This document shows, one piece after another, positions 24,964-33,821 of a stretch of DNA of 45,859 nt. Every line of letters starts with the position of its first letter. The first letter of the stretch is position 1. The position numbers were made by a program, and so were the translations under genes. Source of the DNA: an uncultured Woeseiaceae bacterium (GTDB lineage: Bacteria; Pseudomonadota; Gammaproteobacteria; Steroidobacterales; Woeseiaceae); assembly GCA_905480215.1 (NCBI GenBank), contig CAJQPL010000018.1, positions 1 to 45,859 on the forward strand. The letters are read 5' to 3'. The notes under the pieces are model-generated. The model saw only the letters and a program-made list of their open reading frames with translations. It searched no databases and was not told where the DNA came from.

Positions 24964-26520
24964 TCAGATCGAGGAATTTCTTATGCTAAGTCCGAATGCT
25001 GTACTACCGACTCGAAATCCGGACGCGGTCTGATGCAACGTTAAGGAAATAGGTTCGTCGCAGCCCAGAGGATGAAAAACCAACAGGATTGTTACGCCAT
25101 GCTCCTTGCTGTCCGAACGATTACTGACGCCGGCATCGCATTGCACGATGAATTTGTCGTTCTCGAATGCGCCCAGATCGTTCAGGCAATCGAGGTAGGT
25201 CAATATCTGCGCACGCAATCGCTTCGCGAGTGAATCATTTTCAGTTTCAAATACTGCCCAACGAGTTGCGCGCACAATAGTATTGATTAACTGCAGGCAA
25301 AAACGACGTACGGGCAATTGTGAAAAGGTTGCGTATGCCTCACTACCACGTGCCATCGTTACCGCTCCGGACAAGCGCGCTTTGCCATTCGGTCCGCAGC
25401 GGATGACATTGAGTCCCGTGCGAACCAGAAGCCGCTCATCGCCCGGCGATAAATCGCAAACAGGCTGCAAACTACGTTGCAAACCTAGCCCCGCCTGATC
25501 GAGCGACCGCCATACGCCGTGCATGCGATCTTGCTTACAAAGCAGGCCAGCAATGGCGCCGCCGGCTGTGCGTGCAATCCCGTCATCGCCGCCACGCTCC
25601 GTCACACGAGGATAGTAAGCAAGCAGATTAGGACTCGAGTAGCCCATCGCCTTGATGCCCTCTACGGCTTGCGCGGCACTGTCCCATGTAAGTAGCGGAT
25701 CAACTATGAGCATCGCGCTCCTCTCGCGACAGTACATTTCCGCAGCGAGGATTGCCGCCGGACCGGCATCGCGACCTTTGCCCGGTGGCGGCATATACAG
25801 CAGATCAAATTGCTCGATCTGCTCCAGCGCGAACAGACCACTCTGTGCGCTACGAGAACCGACAAGATCATAGTTTGATAACTCGGCGCCATCTGTACCC
25901 AACTGGGCAGGTCGGATATAGGTTGAATCCTGCGAAAGCCCCTCGGTAATGGTTTTTTCCGGTCGCTGCATTGGGAAAGGCTCTTCAACTTGCGCAATCC
26001 CCGAGGTCATCAATTCATCAGCAAAGAACGATGCCGCATCACTTTGCCAGGAAAGCTCGCGAAAGAATTCCTGATCAACGATCAATCCATTCTGCGGATT
26101 GATGCGCTGTAGCGTTAAATTGAAATAGTCTTCGTTACCATCGTCGATGCCATCGTAGTCAACGGCAGCGCGGATCACTTCTGTGGAACCGGGCTCCATA
26201 GCACGCAAGACCAGCGCAGAACCGTTGGCCGGCAGACATAGCAACGCACCGCGGGCATTGTTTGCAACGCGCACCACATAGAGCCGGGTACCGCCATGAG
26301 CAAAGAAGTGTTTGGCCGCCGGGCCAAGACTGGAGCGTCCCCAAACATCCCCAAACCGTCGCCTGAATTCGCCGAAGTTCCTGATCAGAACCGGCGTATT
26401 TAAGGGACCACGAAGCGCACGGCCAACGAAGGCAGCCGTGGTTTCTGGACAAGCGTCGATGGGTTGATCCATCGACGCAATTTCGGTGACCGTAATACCG
26501 TGGTCAACTGCATCTGACAA
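24964..26520 (-). CDS. Phage tail sheath-like protein (orphan)
   Basis: This 518-residue protein has the layout of contractile tail sheaths (phage, R-type pyocin and extracellular injection systems). The N-terminal strand is GITVTEI, then TTAAFVGRALRGPLNTPVLI, a FGEFRRRFG block and AAKHFFAHGGTRLYVVRV. A variable middle follows, then LLYMPPPG and a domain with MLIVDPLLTW and a YYPRV segment. The conserved C-terminal sheath domain has LNVIRCGPNGKARLSGAVTM, RRFCLQLINTIVRATRWAVF (about 402-423), FENDKFIVQCD and a final beta strand. The start is TTG 26520, with GGAG 6 bases ahead. No tube, baseplate, spike, chaperone or ATPase gene lies anywhere in the window. It may be an isolated remnant, a domesticated structural protein, or part of a dispersed system. 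Confidence 0.82.
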   Translation of the reverse strand: MSDAVDHGITVTEIASMDQPIDACPETTAAFVGRALRGPLNTPVLIRNFGEFRRRFGDVWGRSSLGPAAKHFFAHGGTRLYVVRVANNARGALLCLPANGSALVLRAMEPGSTEVIRAAVDYDGIDDGNEDYFNLTLQRINPQNGLIVDQEFFRELSWQSDAASFFADELMTSGIAQVEEPFPMQRPEKTITEGLSQDSTYIRPAQLGTDGAELSNYDLVGSRSAQSGLFALEQIEQFDLLYMPPPGKGRDAGPAAILAAEMYCRERSAMLIVDPLLTWDSAAQAVEGIKAMGYSSPNLLAYYPRVTERGGDDGIARTAGGAIAGLLCKQDRMHGVWRSLDQAGLGLQRSLQPVCDLSPGDERLLVRTGLNVIRCGPNGKARLSGAVTMARGSEAYATFSQLPVRRFCLQLINTIVRATRWAVFETENDSLAKRLRAQILTYLDCLNDLGAFENDKFIVQCDAGVSNRSDSKEHGVTILLVFHPLGCDEPISLTLHQTASGFRVGSTAFGLSIRNSSI

Positions 26521-26604
26521 ACTTGTCTCCGAACCTGGTCAGATAAGCGTGGCTGTATTCTAAACACTCGCGCTCACCTATGCACTTGGTTAATCTCTAG
26601 CGTA

Positions 26605-27657
26605 ATGACAGATGCGCTTGGCAATGCTCACCCGAAACTCGCTGCAAGGCTGAGAAAACGCCTTATCGCGTCGCTGCCGACGCCGGTCAGCGAACATGTC
26701 GTCAACTTGCCGATTGGCCAGCGTCGTGTATTGATAAAACATGACGACATAACAAGCTCGATCTATGGCGGCAACAAGGTTCGAAAACTTGAGTACCTTT
26801 TGCAGCGAGCGAAAGATCGCAATGCCAAACGTATAGCAACATTCGGCACTGTCGGTTCCAATCACGCGCTCGCAACGGCAATCCATGCGCGGCAAGCCGG
26901 TCTCGATTGCACTTGCTTCCTCGCACATCAGACACAAACTCCGTACGTGCCGAAAGTTCTTGGCGCGCATCTGCGGCTCGGCACAGAACTGATCAAGTGG
27001 GGTGGTGGTGTCGATCGCCTTGCGCAGTACCGGCGATATGTTCAAGGTCGAGGTACGTGGGTTATCCCGCTGGGAGGCAGTTGCTGGCTGGGAGCTGTCG
27101 GTTTCGTCAATGCCGGTCTGGAATTGGCGGCGCAAATCGAATCCGGCGAAACAGACAAACCTGATCGCATCTACATTGCCAATGGCACCTTGGGTAGCGT
27201 TGCCGGCCTGGCAGTTGGTCTTGCGTTAGCCTCGATACAGACCGAAATTCATGCGGTTCGTGTTGCTTACAATCGCCTTTCGCAACCACAAAATCTGCAG
27301 AAACTGATACACAAGACAGCGCAGCTGCTACACCGCTACGATGCAACAATCCCTGCGCATATCGGAGCGCATAGCAAGGTGATCTGGCGCGATGAATTCT
27401 ATGCCGACGGCTATGCGGTGGCTGACAAAGCGACGCACCAGGCGGTGGCGGCTGGCAAGCGCTTTTTCGATCTGGAACTTGAAACAACCTACACAGGAAA
27501 GGCGATGGCTGCCTTACTGCATGATTTAGGCGCAGGCAGTGATTCCGCAACTTACATGTTCTGGAACACTTACAACTCCAAACCGCTGCCGGAATTACCG
27601 AGCAGTGAAAGCTGGCAAAATTTGCCGAAGCAATTTCAACGTTATATGAGTGACTAG
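26605..27657 (+). CDS. PLP-dependent D-cysteine desulfhydrase / ACC deaminase family enzyme
   Basis: This is a 350-residue fold-type II PLP enzyme. The PLP lysine is Lys58 in SSIYGGNKVRKLEYL, the family signature. GTVGSNHALATAIHA is the Ser/Asn substrate-side loop, and NGTLGSVAGLAVGL is the phosphate-binding loop. Members either break D-cysteine to pyruvate, H2S and ammonia or open ACC. The loop here (GSNHA rather than QSNHxR) departs from both well-studied types, so the substrate is open. Divergent from the sheath gene, with 84 bases between starts. No neighbouring sulfur or amino-acid gene helps. Confidence 0.85.
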   Translation: MTDALGNAHPKLAARLRKRLIASLPTPVSEHVVNLPIGQRRVLIKHDDITSSIYGGNKVRKLEYLLQRAKDRNAKRIATFGTVGSNHALATAIHARQAGLDCTCFLAHQTQTPYVPKVLGAHLRLGTELIKWGGGVDRLAQYRRYVQGRGTWVIPLGGSCWLGAVGFVNAGLELAAQIESGETDKPDRIYIANGTLGSVAGLAVGLALASIQTEIHAVRVAYNRLSQPQNLQKLIHKTAQLLHRYDATIPAHIGAHSKVIWRDEFYADGYAVADKATHQAVAAGKRFFDLELETTYTGKAMAALLHDLGAGSDSATYMFWNTYNSKPLPELPSSESWQNLPKQFQRYMSD

Positions 27658-28036
27658 AAAATATTATTTCTGCACTTGGATCACTGGCCGCTTCTGGCCG
27701 TAGGCGGCCTGTCGAGTGTTAAACTGATGAACTACTGCTACAGACTCTAGGCAGACATTCAGGATAAGCTATTCGTGCATAGGATTTGTAACTGTAGGAT
27801 TTGTAACTGCAGTTCAACACTCTTGCTATGATTTCGATGCTTATTGCCGGGCTGGCTGTTATGGTGCTCGCGATCATCATTCGGAACATTTTTAGCTGCT
27901 CGCACGGGTTCTTCAAGACGAATCTTGGACCTGATTCCGACGTTGCTGGTTTGTTGAGACTTTTGGCTTCGTGCAGATTCTGGATCATCGCAATAAAAAT
28001 TAGATCACTAGTACTGCGCTCAAACAGGGTCAATCC
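27658..28036. other. Gene-poor stretch before the methyltransferase
   Basis: The 379 bases contain no convincing gene. A 6-base stem GGCCGC (27686-27691)/GCGGCC (27704-27709) lies just after the PLP-enzyme gene. A tandem 15-base repeat occupies 27781-27810. A plus-strand frame at 27828-28049 could encode a 73-residue protein with one hydrophobic N-terminal segment (MLIAGLAVMVLAIII), but it overlaps the methyltransferase start, and its second half looks random. The segment looks richer in A+T than its neighbours. Confidence 0.5.
27781..27810. repeat. Two-copy 15-bp tandem repeat
   Basis: AGGATTTGTAACTGT (27781-27795) is followed directly by AGGATTTGTAACTGC (27796-27810); 14 of 15 bases match. 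It is non-coding as far as can be seen and could be a duplicated binding site or simple slippage. Confidence 0.85.
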
Positions 28037-28858
28037 ATGCATTCCTTAAGAAACTCAATTTCCAAGCGTATATACACATCGCGGCTTAGTAGTGACAAAT
28101 GCGCACGCGAGTGGAAAGACCTGTATTGGAAAGAAAGCGATGGTATACGAGTTATTTCATGCAACGAATGTCCGAAGTTCATTGCTGAGGACGTCAGGTG
28201 TTCTGTCCCGTTTGGCAGCCCCATTCGTAAGTGCGTTACGGCCGCCCAGGAAGCTAATTTACATTCGCTGTCAGGGAAAGATCTCCTGGAAATCGGTTTT
28301 GGGAAACACTCTATACCCAGGCGGCTGGTAAAAAGTGCCGGCGGTACCTGGACGGGAATTGAACCATTACTTCCAGAGGCCAAAAGGGCAACAATCGGCA
28401 AATCCGGATTCGGGCATGTTGCGGACATTCCGTTTCCTGATGGTACTTTCGATATTGTTGTTGGAATACAATCGATCGAGCACTGGGGTGAGCCATTACC
28501 AGTCGCCAGTCTAAAGACTGGCCATGCAGCCGGGTTGGAGGATATCTATCGGGTATTGAAACCTGGCGGATCAATCTACTTTTGTGCGCCAATTTACTTA
28601 CATGGTCATGAAATATTCATCACGGGAGATATTGAGCGTGTCCGCCAACTATTTGAGCCGCTTCCATGGAATAACATCCGCCTGGAATTGTGGCGAGATA
28701 AGCACTTACCGCTTGAGAGATATCCAACACCCGGCGCTGACGCAAAAACGTGGGAACAAGCTGTAAGCAGTTACTCGAGGGAGTTGCTGGATGACATTCT
28801 TGCGAATCGATCCGTGTCGCTACTGACGATAAAGGCTAATAAAAGCACAGATCACTAA
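28037..28858 (+). CDS. Class I SAM-dependent methyltransferase
   Basis: This 273-residue protein has a Methyltransf_11-type core: motif I LLEIGFGKH (83-91), an acidic Glu109 for the SAM ribose, an acidic residue before IPFPDGTFDIVVG (Asp130), the SIEHW loop, and motif RVLKPGG (172-178). The first 70 residues carry four cysteines (42, 45, 55, 66), including a CNEC pair, a possible small metal site. AGGGT lies 6 bases before the ATG. This gene type is common in polysaccharide or lipid modification loci, but there is no such locus here; it is alone, next to a gene-poor segment, and may have been acquired. Substrate unknown. Confidence 0.82.
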   Translation: MHSLRNSISKRIYTSRLSSDKCAREWKDLYWKESDGIRVISCNECPKFIAEDVRCSVPFGSPIRKCVTAAQEANLHSLSGKDLLEIGFGKHSIPRRLVKSAGGTWTGIEPLLPEAKRATIGKSGFGHVADIPFPDGTFDIVVGIQSIEHWGEPLPVASLKTGHAAGLEDIYRVLKPGGSIYFCAPIYLHGHEIFITGDIERVRQLFEPLPWNNIRLELWRDKHLPLERYPTPGADAKTWEQAVSSYSRELLDDILANRSVSLLTIKANKSTDH

Positions 28859-28976
28859 GCTACCAGTTCGTATCGGCAGCACTCGCTGACCATGCCGCTC
28901 CAAAGCAGACCTTCGCGCTGACTGGCAGTTTAGGGTCAGAAGTCCGTATTGAAATCATTATTTCAATGACACAAGA

Positions 28977-30140
28977 CTACTGTACGACAGTCGCCTCTGC
29001 GTCGACTTCGTCCATCATTTCACGTATTTCAGCAAGCGTCGGTTCGTTCGGATCACGCGCAACGATATTGCGCACCACCCGAGCTCGTGCCATAACTTCG
29101 CTGGCATCAAACTGATTGATACTCAGTGCTACGCCATTGGGCGTAGCAGCAATACTCAGCGCATGCTCGCGAAGATGCGTATTCAGAGCCAATCCGTCTG
29201 CGCCCTGATAGCTATCGAGCACGGTCTGCAGTCGCTCATCAGACGACACCGCGTCATCCTCAAGCGGCGCATGTGCCTCGAAGTAAGCATGACCATTAAC
29301 GCTGCCCATTTGATAGGGCTCGTTCATGATAGTGACCACTTCGCCAACGTCGACCAGCGTATATAAAAACTCGATATTCTCCGGATACAAGCGCACACAG
29401 CCATGACTGACGCGCATTCCGACTCCATACGGCTGATTCGTGCCATGGATCAGGTAACCCGGCATGTCGAGTTTTAGCACCCGCGTTCCCAATGGATTGT
29501 CGGGGCCAGGTGGCACAACCGACGGCAATGGGTCACCCAATTCAGCATGTTCGCGGCGCACTGATGCAGGTACCCACCACGATGGATCTTTTGCCTTGGC
29601 AGTAACCGTGGTTTCACCTAGCGGTGTTTCCCAGCCAACCCGGCCAATACCGATTGGATATGTCAGGACTTGCTGTAACTCACCATCAGCGGGCGCGGGA
29701 TAGTAGAACAAACGTTTCGTCGCGATGTTCAGAATTACACCGCGTTGGGGTGCAGCAGGAAGAATGTATTGCGTCGGCAGGAGAACTGCGGTGCCCTCCC
29801 CGGGCAACCACGGGTCAACACCCGGATTCGCGGCGACAAGCTCGTCATAACCCAGGCCGTAGGTTCGCGCCAAGTCAGAAAAAGTATCTTCGGCTTCAGC
29901 GAACACAATTTGAGGTTCGCCAATGACTGATTGGGATTCCGACGTCAACGTAAACGTATTGCTATCGATCGGCTCGAGCACAGGGCGATCTTCTACAGCA
30001 AGCGACTCAGCTTGTGGCGGTTTTTTCTGTCCCGCAATGAAACCATCAAATGTTTCGCAACCGCCCAGCGTGAGCAGGGTCGCGAGCGCTATTGCGCGTA
30101 TTGGTTGTTGAGAAATCGATCGTTGATAAATTTGGGGCAC
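28977..30140 (-). CDS. L,D-transpeptidase lipoprotein with LysM domain
   Basis: This is an envelope enzyme of the YkuD family that forms 3-3 peptidoglycan cross-links or anchors lipoproteins. The 387-residue protein starts at GTG 30140, with a lipobox (LLTLGGC, Cys28). A LysM-like domain follows (VFAEAEDTFSDLARTYGLG...LLPTQYILP, about residues 78-128). The YkuD catalytic domain ends in LIHGTNQPYGVG and SHGCVRLYPENIE, with the catalytic Cys near residue 246. The roughly 120-residue tail after the catalytic domain is acidic. The layout is like E. coli ErfK/YbiS/YcfS. No operon partner is evident. Confidence 0.92.
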   Translation of the reverse strand: MPQIYQRSISQQPIRAIALATLLTLGGCETFDGFIAGQKKPPQAESLAVEDRPVLEPIDSNTFTLTSESQSVIGEPQIVFAEAEDTFSDLARTYGLGYDELVAANPGVDPWLPGEGTAVLLPTQYILPAAPQRGVILNIATKRLFYYPAPADGELQQVLTYPIGIGRVGWETPLGETTVTAKAKDPSWWVPASVRREHAELGDPLPSVVPPGPDNPLGTRVLKLDMPGYLIHGTNQPYGVGMRVSHGCVRLYPENIEFLYTLVDVGEVVTIMNEPYQMGSVNGHAYFEAHAPLEDDAVSSDERLQTVLDSYQGADGLALNTHLREHALSIAATPNGVALSINQFDASEVMARARVVRNIVARDPNEPTLAEIREMMDEVDAEATVVQ

Positions 30141-30321
30141 GCGTCTAGTCCAGGTAGTTGAGCGCCTATTCTAACAGCGAATTGGGATGACAGACTTTGA
30201 GTTTCAACGGCCACGAAACGCGCCGCTTAGTGTGGTGCTCATAGTTGTTCCGGGTAGTGTGGACGATATCGTGGGCAGCCTTCGGCCTGTGTCGAAAAAT
30301 GGTCTTTAAACTCTGCCGTCA

Positions 30322-31134
30322 CTACCAGGTTTTTTTGCAAGTCGGATTCTTGCCATCCGCCAGGGCCTGGTTGTAGATCGGCAGTGTTTTCTGCCATTGA
30401 TTGATCAGGTTCTCAATACGGGTTTCGTTCGCCGGGTGAGTCGACAAATGCTCAGGCGGCGCTTTCTTACCGTTCTTGGCAGACATGTTCTGCCAAAGAT
30501 CAACCGCCGCACGCGGATCAAAGCCTGCTTTGGCCATGTACTCAAGTCCCACAACGTCAGCTTCGGTCTCCTGCCCACGACCCATCGGAAGCTCCATACC
30601 GAGAGCGGCGCCAGCACTTAAAACCTGATTCGCTGTATACGCACCACCGGTGTAACCGCCACCCAGAATAACGGCGAGTGCTTCAATTCCGATGCCAGTC
30701 AATGCTCCGCGCGATGCGCGCTCATTGACGTGGCGAGCCGTAACGTGCGCAATTTCGTGACCAATGACAGCAGCAAGCTGATGCTCGTCTTCAGTAATAT
30801 CCAGAATGCCGGTGTAAACACCGATCTTGCCGCCAGGCATCGCGAAGGCATTCACCTGCTTGTCTTCAAAGATCGCCAGTTCCCACTCGATATCACTGTA
30901 TGGCGGATAGAGTTCAGTGACCACGGCCTGCGCGACGCAATGAACGAAATCGATCTTGCGGCGATCTGTCGACAACGGCAGCGTCGAGCGATATGCATTA
31001 AACGTTGACGCCGCCTGCGCTTCGAGTTCAGCGTCAGATTTCGTAATTAGCTGAGGTCGGCCGGTCGGTGACGTTGAGCACGCCGCAATGACGATAGAAA
31101 ATACGATTGTTATCAACAGTTTATGGGCATTCAT
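30322..31134 (-). CDS. M48 family metalloprotease lipoprotein (LoiP/YggG-like)
   Basis: This 270-residue protein has a lipobox (IVIAAC, Cys19). The zinc site is HEIAH (His126, Glu127, His130), with the third ligand in ETEAD (189-193). VNAFAMPGGKIGVYTG and STHPANETRI are standard for M48 proteases such as E. coli LoiP, which acts in outer-membrane quality control. It stands as a single gene. The C-terminus ends with a Cys-containing GKNPTCKKTW tail. Confidence 0.9.
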   Translation of the reverse strand: MNAHKLLITIVFSIVIAACSTSPTGRPQLITKSDAELEAQAASTFNAYRSTLPLSTDRRKIDFVHCVAQAVVTELYPPYSDIEWELAIFEDKQVNAFAMPGGKIGVYTGILDITEDEHQLAAVIGHEIAHVTARHVNERASRGALTGIGIEALAVILGGGYTGGAYTANQVLSAGAALGMELPMGRGQETEADVVGLEYMAKAGFDPRAAVDLWQNMSAKNGKKAPPEHLSTHPANETRIENLINQWQKTLPIYNQALADGKNPTCKKTW

Positions 31135-31233
31135 GTCTTCTCTCCGCGCATCAGTGCTTAATTATAGCGCCCAGTGGGGCGCATGACCGCGCAAGGTAAT
31201 TCGACAAGCCCGGTCGCCGTCAGTTCCGACCAG

Positions 31234-32253
31234 TTAGCGTGGCAGTCGCGACTCGAATTTTTGTCGCCAGCCAACGGCGTCAACTTTTTCCAGCGCGCTG
31301 TCGATGCCACCCAACAGACGCTTCTGCAGCGGTAGCTTGATCTTATAGTGCAGCGAGAACAGCTCACGCTCATGCGCTTTTTCACGCAACAACTCGTCAC
31401 TGGTGCACAGCGCATCGGCAAGCCCCAACTGCAGCGCGCGTGTTCCATACCAATGCTCGCCTGTTGCGATTTTCTCAAGGTCCAGCTCAGGCCGGTACCT
31501 GGCAACCGCCTCTTTGAACAAAGCGTGTACTTCTTCAAGTTCTTCTTTCAGCTTGGCGCGATCTTCGTCGGTATTCTCACCAAACATGGTTACCGTTCGC
31601 TTGTACTTGCCCGCGGTGACTTGCTCGAAATTGATGCCGTGGTCATCCAGCAAGCGATTGAAATTCGGAATCTGCGCCAGCACACCGATCGAACCCAGGA
31701 TCGCGAACGGTGCTGCGCAAATCTTCGTAGCAACGCAGGCCATTAGGTAACCACCGCTTGCTGCAACCTTGTCGACGCAGACGATCAACGGAAGATTGCG
31801 GTCCCGAATACGAATTAGCTGGGAAGCAGCTAGCCCATGTTCGTGCACGACGCCGCCGGGATTCTCAAGCCTGACGATAACCTCATCTTCGTCAGTCGCT
31901 ACATCGAGAATCGCGCTAACTTCTTCACGCAAGGATGGCACAGCGCTCGCCTTAAGATCACCTTTAAAGTCAATGACGAAACTTCTGGCACGGACAACAT
32001 TTTCTTTAGCATCCGCTTTGTCTTTCTTCTTTTTGCTCTTGGCGTCTTTCTTGCGCTGCTCTTTGCTCGATACCACACTGCGCAACGAATCCGCGAGCGA
32101 CTCGTGCTTCTTATTCAGGTTTTCAACTTCCAAGCCTTCGTCACCGCCCTTGCGGCCAGAGGCTGCTGCAAAAACGATCACCACAACCATACCCACTACA
32201 ACGGTTATGGTTTTTAGCAAGAAGAGTCCGTACGACGCGAGAAATTCCATCAT
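31234..32253 (-). CDS. sohB: SohB-type membrane serine protease
   Basis: SohB is a homologue of signal peptide peptidase SppA, with a Ser-Lys dyad on the periplasmic side. The 339-residue protein has one N-terminal membrane segment (about 10-31), a very basic, lysine-rich linker (residues 63-84), and the S49 protease domain. The domain holds Ser167 in [15 protein letters not shown] and a Lys in [15 protein letters not shown] (216 or 218). The ending resembles E. coli SohB. The start overlaps the lipA stop in ATGATGG, so translation is probably coupled to lipA; the second ATG (32250) is equally possible. Confidence 0.92.
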   Translation of the reverse strand: MMEFLASYGLFLLKTITVVVGMVVVIVFAAASGRKGGDEGLEVENLNKKHESLADSLRSVVSSKEQRKKDAKSKKKKDKADAKENVVRARSFVIDFKGDLKASAVPSLREEVSAILDVATDEDEVIVRLENPGGVVHEHGLAASQLIRIRDRNLPLIVCVDKVAASGGYLMACVATKICAAPFAILGSIGVLAQIPNFNRLLDDHGINFEQVTAGKYKRTVTMFGENTDEDRAKLKEELEEVHALFKEAVARYRPELDLEKIATGEHWYGTRALQLGLADALCTSDELLREKAHERELFSLHYKIKLPLQKRLLGGIDSALEKVDAVGWRQKFESRLPR

Positions 32254-33263
32254 ATTGCGATGCCAACATTGTTTTTTTGTAGCACCTGTTCGGCGCGATA
32301 ACTGGAACGAACCATGGGCCCAGCGACAACTTCGAGGAAGCCCATTTGCAGCCCCTCTAGCCGATACGCATTAAACTCATCCGGCGTCACATAACGTTCA
32401 ACTGGCAGGTGATTCGGCGTCGGTCGCAGATACTGGCCTAAGGTCAGGATATCGACGTTGGCAGCACGCAAGTCCTGCATGGTTTGCATGATCTCGTTGT
32501 CACGCTCACCCAAACCCAACATCAAGCTCGTTTTGGTGAGCACATCGGGACGATGTGCTTTGGCGTGTCGCAACACCTCAATACTCTGCTCGTAACTGGC
32601 GCGCGGATCGCGCACCGGATGCGTCAATCGTTTCACAGTCTCCACATTCTGCGCAAACACTTCCAAACCCGAATCTACCACCAACTCGACGTGTTCACGA
32701 ACGCCATTAAAGTCCGGTGTCAGCGCTTCAACGGCCGTAGCGGGATTCAATTTCTTAATCTCGCGAACGCAAGCCGCGTAGTGCGACGCTCCACCGTCGG
32801 GTAAATCATCACGGTCAACTGACGTTATGACAACGTATTCAAGACCCATTAGCTGAACCGCTTTTGCCGAATTCACTGGCTCATCCAGATCCAGCCAACC
32901 TTTCGGGTTGCCGGTATCAACCGCGCAAAAGCGGCAGGCCCGCGTGCAAACAGAACCCATAACCATGATGGTCGCCGTTCCGGCGTTCCAGCACTCACCA
33001 ATATTGGGACACATGGACTCTTCGCAGACCGTACTTAGGCGATGCTCATGAACGATATTGCTTGTTTTGGAGTAGCCCGACCCCGACGGCATCCTGGCGC
33101 GCAACCACTTGGGCTTGTTGCCATGCACCAAAGGCTCGCTGTCACGACGTTGCTTAACGCCATTTTTGATCGCAGAGAAGCCCACTTCAGTCTGGTACTT
33201 GCGGCCGCTCGCAACGATCGGTACACCGCGCAAGGATTTTTCATTGTTGTCGTTGGAAGCCAT
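32250..33263 (-). CDS. lipA: Lipoyl synthase
   Basis: LipA is a radical-SAM enzyme that inserts two sulfur atoms into octanoyl groups on lipoyl domains. Both iron-sulfur sites are intact: auxiliary cluster cysteines Cys80, Cys85 and Cys91 ([16 protein letters not shown]) and the radical-SAM motif CTRACRFC (Cys106, Cys110, Cys113). GLGE and the C-terminal RSSYRAEQ serine motif are present. It is 337 residues. The usual neighbour lipB is absent on the upstream side, where an intrinsic terminator and an unknown gene lie instead; sohB follows with overlap. Confidence 0.96.
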   Translation of the reverse strand: MASNDNNEKSLRGVPIVASGRKYQTEVGFSAIKNGVKQRRDSEPLVHGNKPKWLRARMPSGSGYSKTSNIVHEHRLSTVCEESMCPNIGECWNAGTATIMVMGSVCTRACRFCAVDTGNPKGWLDLDEPVNSAKAVQLMGLEYVVITSVDRDDLPDGGASHYAACVREIKKLNPATAVEALTPDFNGVREHVELVVDSGLEVFAQNVETVKRLTHPVRDPRASYEQSIEVLRHAKAHRPDVLTKTSLMLGLGERDNEIMQTMQDLRAANVDILTLGQYLRPTPNHLPVERYVTPDEFNAYRLEGLQMGFLEVVAGPMVRSSYRAEQVLQKNNVGIAI

Positions 33264-33332
33264 GGATTAGCCAATGGGTCAGTACAAGAGAGCCCCTTCA
33301 AAAGGGCACGCATTGTCGCACAAATGACGCAT

Positions 33333-33357
33333 AAAAAAATCCCGGCCGAAGCCGGGA
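33333..33357 (-). terminator. Intrinsic terminator with UUCG loop
   Basis: On the minus strand a TCCCGGC stem (33357-33351), a TTCG tetraloop and GCCGGGA (33346-33340) are followed at once by seven T residues (33339-33333). This is a textbook Rho-independent terminator. It ends the small gene at 33392-33589 and separates it from lipA. Confidence 0.9.
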
Positions 33358-33391
33358 AAATCAGGGGATAAAATTTAACGCGCCAGATGAA

Positions 33392-33589
33392 TCAGTGCAG
33401 TCTCGACCAGCTGACCAATTTCACAGCGTCTCGCTGCAGGTCAAAATTACTGGCCAGAATGGCTTCGATGTCGGCTGAGTCGGAGTTTTGCTCCATCGGA
33501 GCGTTTAGCTCCACCACGCCGCAAAATTCATTACCGTCGCGGTATGTTGCGTCGGTCAATATGAACTGCGTGTAGTACTTGGCGGACAT
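33392..33589 (-). CDS. Small conserved-looking hypothetical protein
   Basis: This 65-residue soluble protein is of mixed composition (YYTQFILTDATYRDGNEFCG..., ending LQRDAVKLVSWSRLH). It has a good ribosome site (GAGGAG, 12 bases before ATG 33589) and a strong intrinsic terminator 34 bases past the stop, which together make it very likely a real, separately transcribed gene. I do not recognise a family. The pattern of alternating hydrophobic residues suggests a small alpha/beta fold. It is divergent from the OmpA-domain gene. Confidence 0.75.
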   Translation of the reverse strand: MSAKYYTQFILTDATYRDGNEFCGVVELNAPMEQNSDSADIEAILASNFDLQRDAVKLVSWSRLH

Positions 33590-33680
33590 AGAATTAATCT
33601 ACTCCTCAGCAGGGCAGCCGAATGTGAGCTACAGCACAATTCTCGGTATATCCGGGCGAACCGAAATTAATTTGACATAA

Positions 33681-33710
33681 TTCACATTGAGCCGAGTTTT
33701 GACGTAAAAT
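33681..33710 (+). promoter_or_regulatory. Candidate sigma-70 promoter for the OmpA-domain gene
   Basis: TTCACA (33681-33686) and TAAAAT (33705-33710) each match the consensus at five of six bases, with an 18-base spacer. Transcription would start near 33717, about 105 bases before the ATG. A TTGACA at 33672 is nearby but wrongly spaced for this -10. Confidence 0.4.
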
Positions 33711-33821
33711 TTGTGTCTTAGGCGACACGGTGCACAGATTTGCTGTTCTAGCATATGTAACATCAAATAAGCTGCCCCAGAACGGGTGCACCACTGGCCA
33801 TAAACTACGGGAACTGAATCC

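Noticed and set aside
27719..28042. 107-residue minus-strand frame over the same gap
   Set aside because: Low-complexity SYKSYSYKSY is produced by the 15-bp repeat; there is no plausible start context or family.
27828..28049. 73-residue plus-strand frame with an N-terminal hydrophobic segment
   Set aside because: No ribosome site, overlaps the methyltransferase start, and its C-terminal half looks random.
28977..30140. LysM protein as an injection-system baseplate component
   Set aside because: The protein has a lipobox and a full YkuD transpeptidase domain, which explain it as a cell-wall enzyme.
33672..33704. TTGACA (33672) and TTGACG (33699) as -35 boxes
   Set aside because: Neither has a -10-like element at 16-18 bases; the TTCACA/TAAAAT pair is better spaced.
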